7,885 bases of DNA from an uncultured Methanosarcinales archaeon (GTDB lineage: Archaea > Halobacteriota > Methanosarcinia > Methanotrichales > Methanotrichaceae): the NCBI GenBank assembly GCA_937864385.1, contig CALMJN010000310.1, positions 1-7,885 of the forward strand, in the 5' to 3' direction. The translations under genes and the position numbers were made by a program. Below, one piece after another: positions 6,314 through 7,885 of this stretch. Numbering within the stretch: position 1 is the stretch's first letter; the number at the start of each line of letters is the position of its first letter. Under the pieces are notes generated by a model. It searched no databases. It saw only the letters and a list, made by a program, of their open reading frames with translations, and had not been told where the DNA came from.

Positions 6314-6988
6314 ATGAGGTTGATGGCAAGAGTAATTCGCGAGCAATTCCTGCTGCTTCTTGTACTCTGTCTGGTCCAGCCAGCCTTTGCCGCGCATGAA
6401 GCCGGCCCGGTTGGCCCCTACAATGTTTCTTTTGATATGAATACCACCATGGATTACAGGGTCATAGTGGAGCCCTCCTCCAGTGGGATTTCGTCAGGGA
6501 TTGGATTCATAAGATATAATCTCACAGTAGATAATGCAGACTATTTCGCAATTATAACATTGACAAGATACGAGCAACCTATGCTTGCCAACATCGCCGC
6601 CAATATGGATATAGTTCTAACTGCTCTATCTCTAGCAGGCGCCGACCAGCCAAAGATCTATCAAAATCTGACTATAGACGGGCAGCCCGCAGTGTTGGCT
6701 AATTTCAGGTTTGAGAGGCAATTCCTGGGGCAAGGGCGCTATCAAGAGGGAGATCTGGTAGTGGCTGCGGCATACTCCCCGGATGCAAGGCTCTATGAGG
6801 ATGGGAACTATTGGGGACGAAATGACTGCCGGGTCATATCCACCTATCCCTGGGAGATAATCAGATATCTGCTTTACACCCTGCATGTGGAGGTGCCGGC
6901 AGAGGATCGAGCCCCCATGAACCAATCTCTCTCCGCCCCAGACATCGATAAACCGATCAATGAGAGCTCTGTCATTCAATTGATTTAA
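6314..6988 (+). CDS. Exported protein, possibly surface-located, function unknown
   Basis: I do not recognise a named family. The 224-residue product begins with a signal peptide (basic start, LLLLVLCLVQPAFA, cut near AFA-AH at 26). The mature part looks like a single beta-rich domain with six sequons (N37, N43, N69, N118, N203, N216) and an aromatic-rich segment GNYWGRNDCRVISTYPWE (164-181) that could be a family signature; C172 is the only cysteine outside the signal. There is no C-terminal anchor. ATG 6314, TTG 6320 and ATG 6323 are all possible starts; ATG 6323 (MARVIREQF) also makes a good signal peptide, with GAGG at 6316-6319 only three bases before it. It stands alone: the peptidase is divergent, and a 300 bp spacer follows. 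Confidence 0.78.
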   Translation: MRLMARVIREQFLLLLVLCLVQPAFAAHEAGPVGPYNVSFDMNTTMDYRVIVEPSSSGISSGIGFIRYNLTVDNADYFAIITLTRYEQPMLANIAANMDIVLTALSLAGADQPKIYQNLTIDGQPAVLANFRFERQFLGQGRYQEGDLVVAAAYSPDARLYEDGNYWGRNDCRVISTYPWEIIRYLLYTLHVEVPAEDRAPMNQSLSAPDIDKPINESSVIQLI

Positions 6989-7007
6989 TCCAGAGATGTC
7001 TTAAATC

Positions 7008-7046
7008 AAAGCCTGAAGAGCCTGCATTCTCCTTTTGCCAGGCTTT
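7008..7046 (+). terminator. Possible terminator hairpin after the exported-protein gene
   Basis: An 8-bp perfect inverted repeat, AAAGCCTG / CAGGCTTT, with a 23-nt loop lies 20 bp after the stop at 6988. No long T-run follows, so termination is uncertain. Confidence 0.25.
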
Positions 7047-7206
7047 CATGGGGATGCATTCAGCATGAATTAAGATCTCCATCCTTCCCGAACGCCGGGC
7101 AGATACTCCCCGACGGTCCGTGCGCCTGCCGAGAGGCAGTCCTTTCAATTACCAAAAAACGGCTCTTTCGGTATCCAGGAGCTTATGGAGGTTTCATGTA
7201 GACATT

Positions 7207-7235
7207 AGGTGATCTTTACATAAAAATCACCTTTT
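7207..7235 (+). terminator. Hairpin plus T-run
   Basis: AGGTGAT pairs with ATCACCT (7226-7232) over seven bases. After one mismatch, TTT pairs with AAA, closing an ACAT loop. TTT follows at once. It could end an upstream small transcript or attenuate the downstream gene. TTTTAATAT just after it may also serve as a TATA box. Confidence 0.4.
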
Positions 7236-7240
7236 AATAT
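7232..7240 (+). promoter_or_regulatory. Possible TATA box for the Tyr-rich protein gene
   Basis: TTTTAATAT is centred about 25-27 nt before 7262, where the message would begin almost at the GGAGGA ribosome site (7262-7267). Pattern match only. Confidence 0.3.
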
Positions 7241-7291
7241 CAAGCAATCAACCTAGCCTATGGAGGAATTTAAATCAACTCGATTAAGCTG

Positions 7292-7792
7292 ATGTTGTCT
7301 GTAATGGCGCTGGGACTGCTGGTCGCAGCGGGCTCTGCTCAGGATATAAGCATGGAATTTGCAGACGACGGATCTGGGTACAGCGATGAATTCTATGGTA
7401 TGGGCGGTTATAAGGATGGTAGGGGTGATCACTTCCCCGATCAGGACAGGGACAGGCATATCCCCGATCAGAACAAACACTTCCCTGATCACGACAACCG
7501 TCATGATTTCAATAAAGGTCATGGTCATGACAACTACGACTGGCTCAATCCATGGGGAACTTATTCGTACAGCTACTGGTATTATCCCAGCTATAGCTAC
7601 TACTGGTATCCAAGCTACAGCTACACATATCCGGTCACCTACACTGCGCCTGTAGTCTATCCCAAATATACCTACTACTATGATCCGGTGGTGTATGACC
7701 CCTGGTATGCAGCCAATGTCTATGGCTGGACTGGGACGACCTATTACTATTCCGGTAGCTGGTCTTGGTCTCGCCGGTGTTGTCGAAGGTGA
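7292..7792 (+). CDS. Secreted Tyr-rich protein with Asp/His repeat; start and 3' end doubtful
   Basis: I do not recognise the family. From ATG 7292 there are 166 residues: a hydrophobic leader ending GSAQ-D, an acidic Gly-rich part, three imperfect PDQ/PDH repeats with many Asp and His (about 46-80, HFPDQ, HIPDQ, HFPDH), and a segment (91-153) in which I count 24 Tyr with Ser, Trp and Pro. Such composition suits an extracellular structural or metal-binding protein; this is inference. The GGAGGA site (7262-7267) is too far from ATG 7292 but ideal for the in-frame ATC at 7274, which would give MNSIKLM with a basic signal-peptide start. The last residues (RRCCRR) differ from the rest and fall in sequence of other composition, so the true C terminus may be lost near 7755. 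Confidence 0.65.
   Translation: MLSVMALGLLVAAGSAQDISMEFADDGSGYSDEFYGMGGYKDGRGDHFPDQDRDRHIPDQNKHFPDHDNRHDFNKGHGHDNYDWLNPWGTYSYSYWYYPSYSYYWYPSYSYTYPVTYTAPVVYPKYTYYYDPVVYDPWYAANVYGWTGTTYYYSGSWSWSRRCCRR
7430..7504 (+). repeat. Asp/His-rich short tandem repeat within the Tyr-rich protein gene
   Basis: Three degenerate units of roughly 21-27 bp encode HFPDQDRDR, HIPDQNK and HFPDHDNR. CCCGATCAG recurs exactly in the first two units. The protein repeat could bind divalent metal through clustered His and Asp. Confidence 0.55.
7568..7630 (+). repeat. Imperfect tandem repeat encoding Tyr/Ser/Trp/Pro motif
   Basis: The units YSYWYYPSYSY and YWYPSYSYTY lie in tandem, and the DNA shares TACTGGTAT and AGCTACAGCTA-like stretches. 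This suggests growth by slippage or unequal exchange. Confidence 0.5.
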
Positions 7793-7885
7793 TTTCGTAC
7801 GATCCCGGCGGCAGATATTCCGTCACCGCGATGGACACCGCGCCCGTCGTGATTCCATAGGCGTTGGTCGCCACCACGGTCAGCG
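7635..7885 (-). CDS. Partial Ig-like surface-protein fragment entering from the right edge
   Basis: Read leftward from the right edge on the minus strand, the frame gives LTVVATNAYGITTG, then VSIAVTEYLPPGSYEITFDN and TGETKTS. This alternating beta-strand pattern is like the end of an Ig-like or similar adhesin domain. Only about 7758-7885 looks genuine. Beyond that the frame runs on to a TGA at 7635-7637 as an antisense shadow of the Tyr-rich gene. I count about 62% GC in 7761-7885 against about 43% in 7561-7680. The start lies outside the window. It may be a broken gene, a recently joined segment, or another organism's sequence fused by assembly; the family call is tentative. Confidence 0.35.
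   Translation of the reverse strand, partial: LTVVATNAYGITTGAVSIAVTEYLPPGSYEITFDNTGETKTSYRNSNRSSQSSHRHWLHTRGHTPPDHSSRYIWDRLQAQCR

Larger units (their letters stand above)
6989..7273. other. Non-coding stretch with several hairpins
   Basis: No convincing gene lies here. Visible structures are an inverted repeat AAAGCCTG (7008-7015) / CAGGCTTT (7039-7046), CCCG/CGGG (7087-7099), CTGCC-GAGA-GGCAG (7126-7139) with a GNRA-type loop, GCTC/GAGC (7162-7182), and a strong hairpin at 7207-7232. TATGGAGG occurs twice (7184-7191, 7259-7266). It may be a structured leader or a small RNA, or partly decayed sequence. Confidence 0.45.

Noticed and set aside
6972..7082. Minus-strand frame of 36 codons with GGAAGG just before its ATG
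   Set aside because: It overlaps the end of the exported-protein gene and its predicted terminator hairpin and has no recognisable features. Too weak to call without homologues.
7086..7182. Considered as a tRNA gene
   Set aside because: No acceptor stem, T-loop consensus or cloverleaf could be drawn from the small hairpins.
7430..7630. Short repeats considered as a CRISPR-like array
   Set aside because: Units are short, degenerate, in frame and without spacers; they encode protein repeats.

Overview
The window looks like chromosomal DNA of a methanogenic euryarchaeon, most likely class Methanosarcinia and perhaps Methanothrix (Methanosaeta)-like. The evidence is an archaeal twin-KH RNA-binding protein, an archaeal-style site-2 protease, a DUF1638 protein of the kind common in methanogens, an archaeal thioredoxin, AT-rich TATA-like boxes close to start codons, frequent TTG starts, and several sequon-rich secreted proteins. 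The genus is inferred from gene content and protein style; no database search was possible.

Layout. Bases 1-163 hold the AT-rich 3' end of a small helix-turn-helix-like gene, whose stop overlaps the first TTG of the next gene. Bases 160-3991 (+ strand) hold the twin-KH protein, a two-PDZ M50 membrane protease, an exported protein with a C-terminal membrane/basic tail, and a small sequon-rich exported protein, all tightly spaced. An AT-palindromic block (4029-4053) separates these from convergent minus-strand genes. Bases 4082-6023 (- strand) hold a papain-family peptidase, then a DUF1638 protein that overlaps a thioredoxin by four bases. A divergent spacer leads to another exported protein (6314-6988, +). 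About 300 bp of non-coding DNA with several hairpins follows, then a Tyr-rich, Asp/His-repeat secreted protein (7292-7792, +). The last ~125 bp switch abruptly to GC-rich sequence that reads as part of an Ig-like surface protein on the minus strand.

How the genes may work together. Much of the window concerns the cell envelope: four exported proteins plus an intramembrane protease. The KH protein belongs to the ribosome-biogenesis/RNA-binding group and may only share a transcript with the protease. The thioredoxin and the Cys-rich DUF1638 protein are translationally linked, which suggests a redox partnership, but this is inferred. The papain-like peptidase has no signal peptide and is probably intracellular.

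Both window ends show an abrupt base-composition change. These could be recent insertions or assembly joins. I did not find a CRISPR array, IS element, tRNA, rRNA or defence system.
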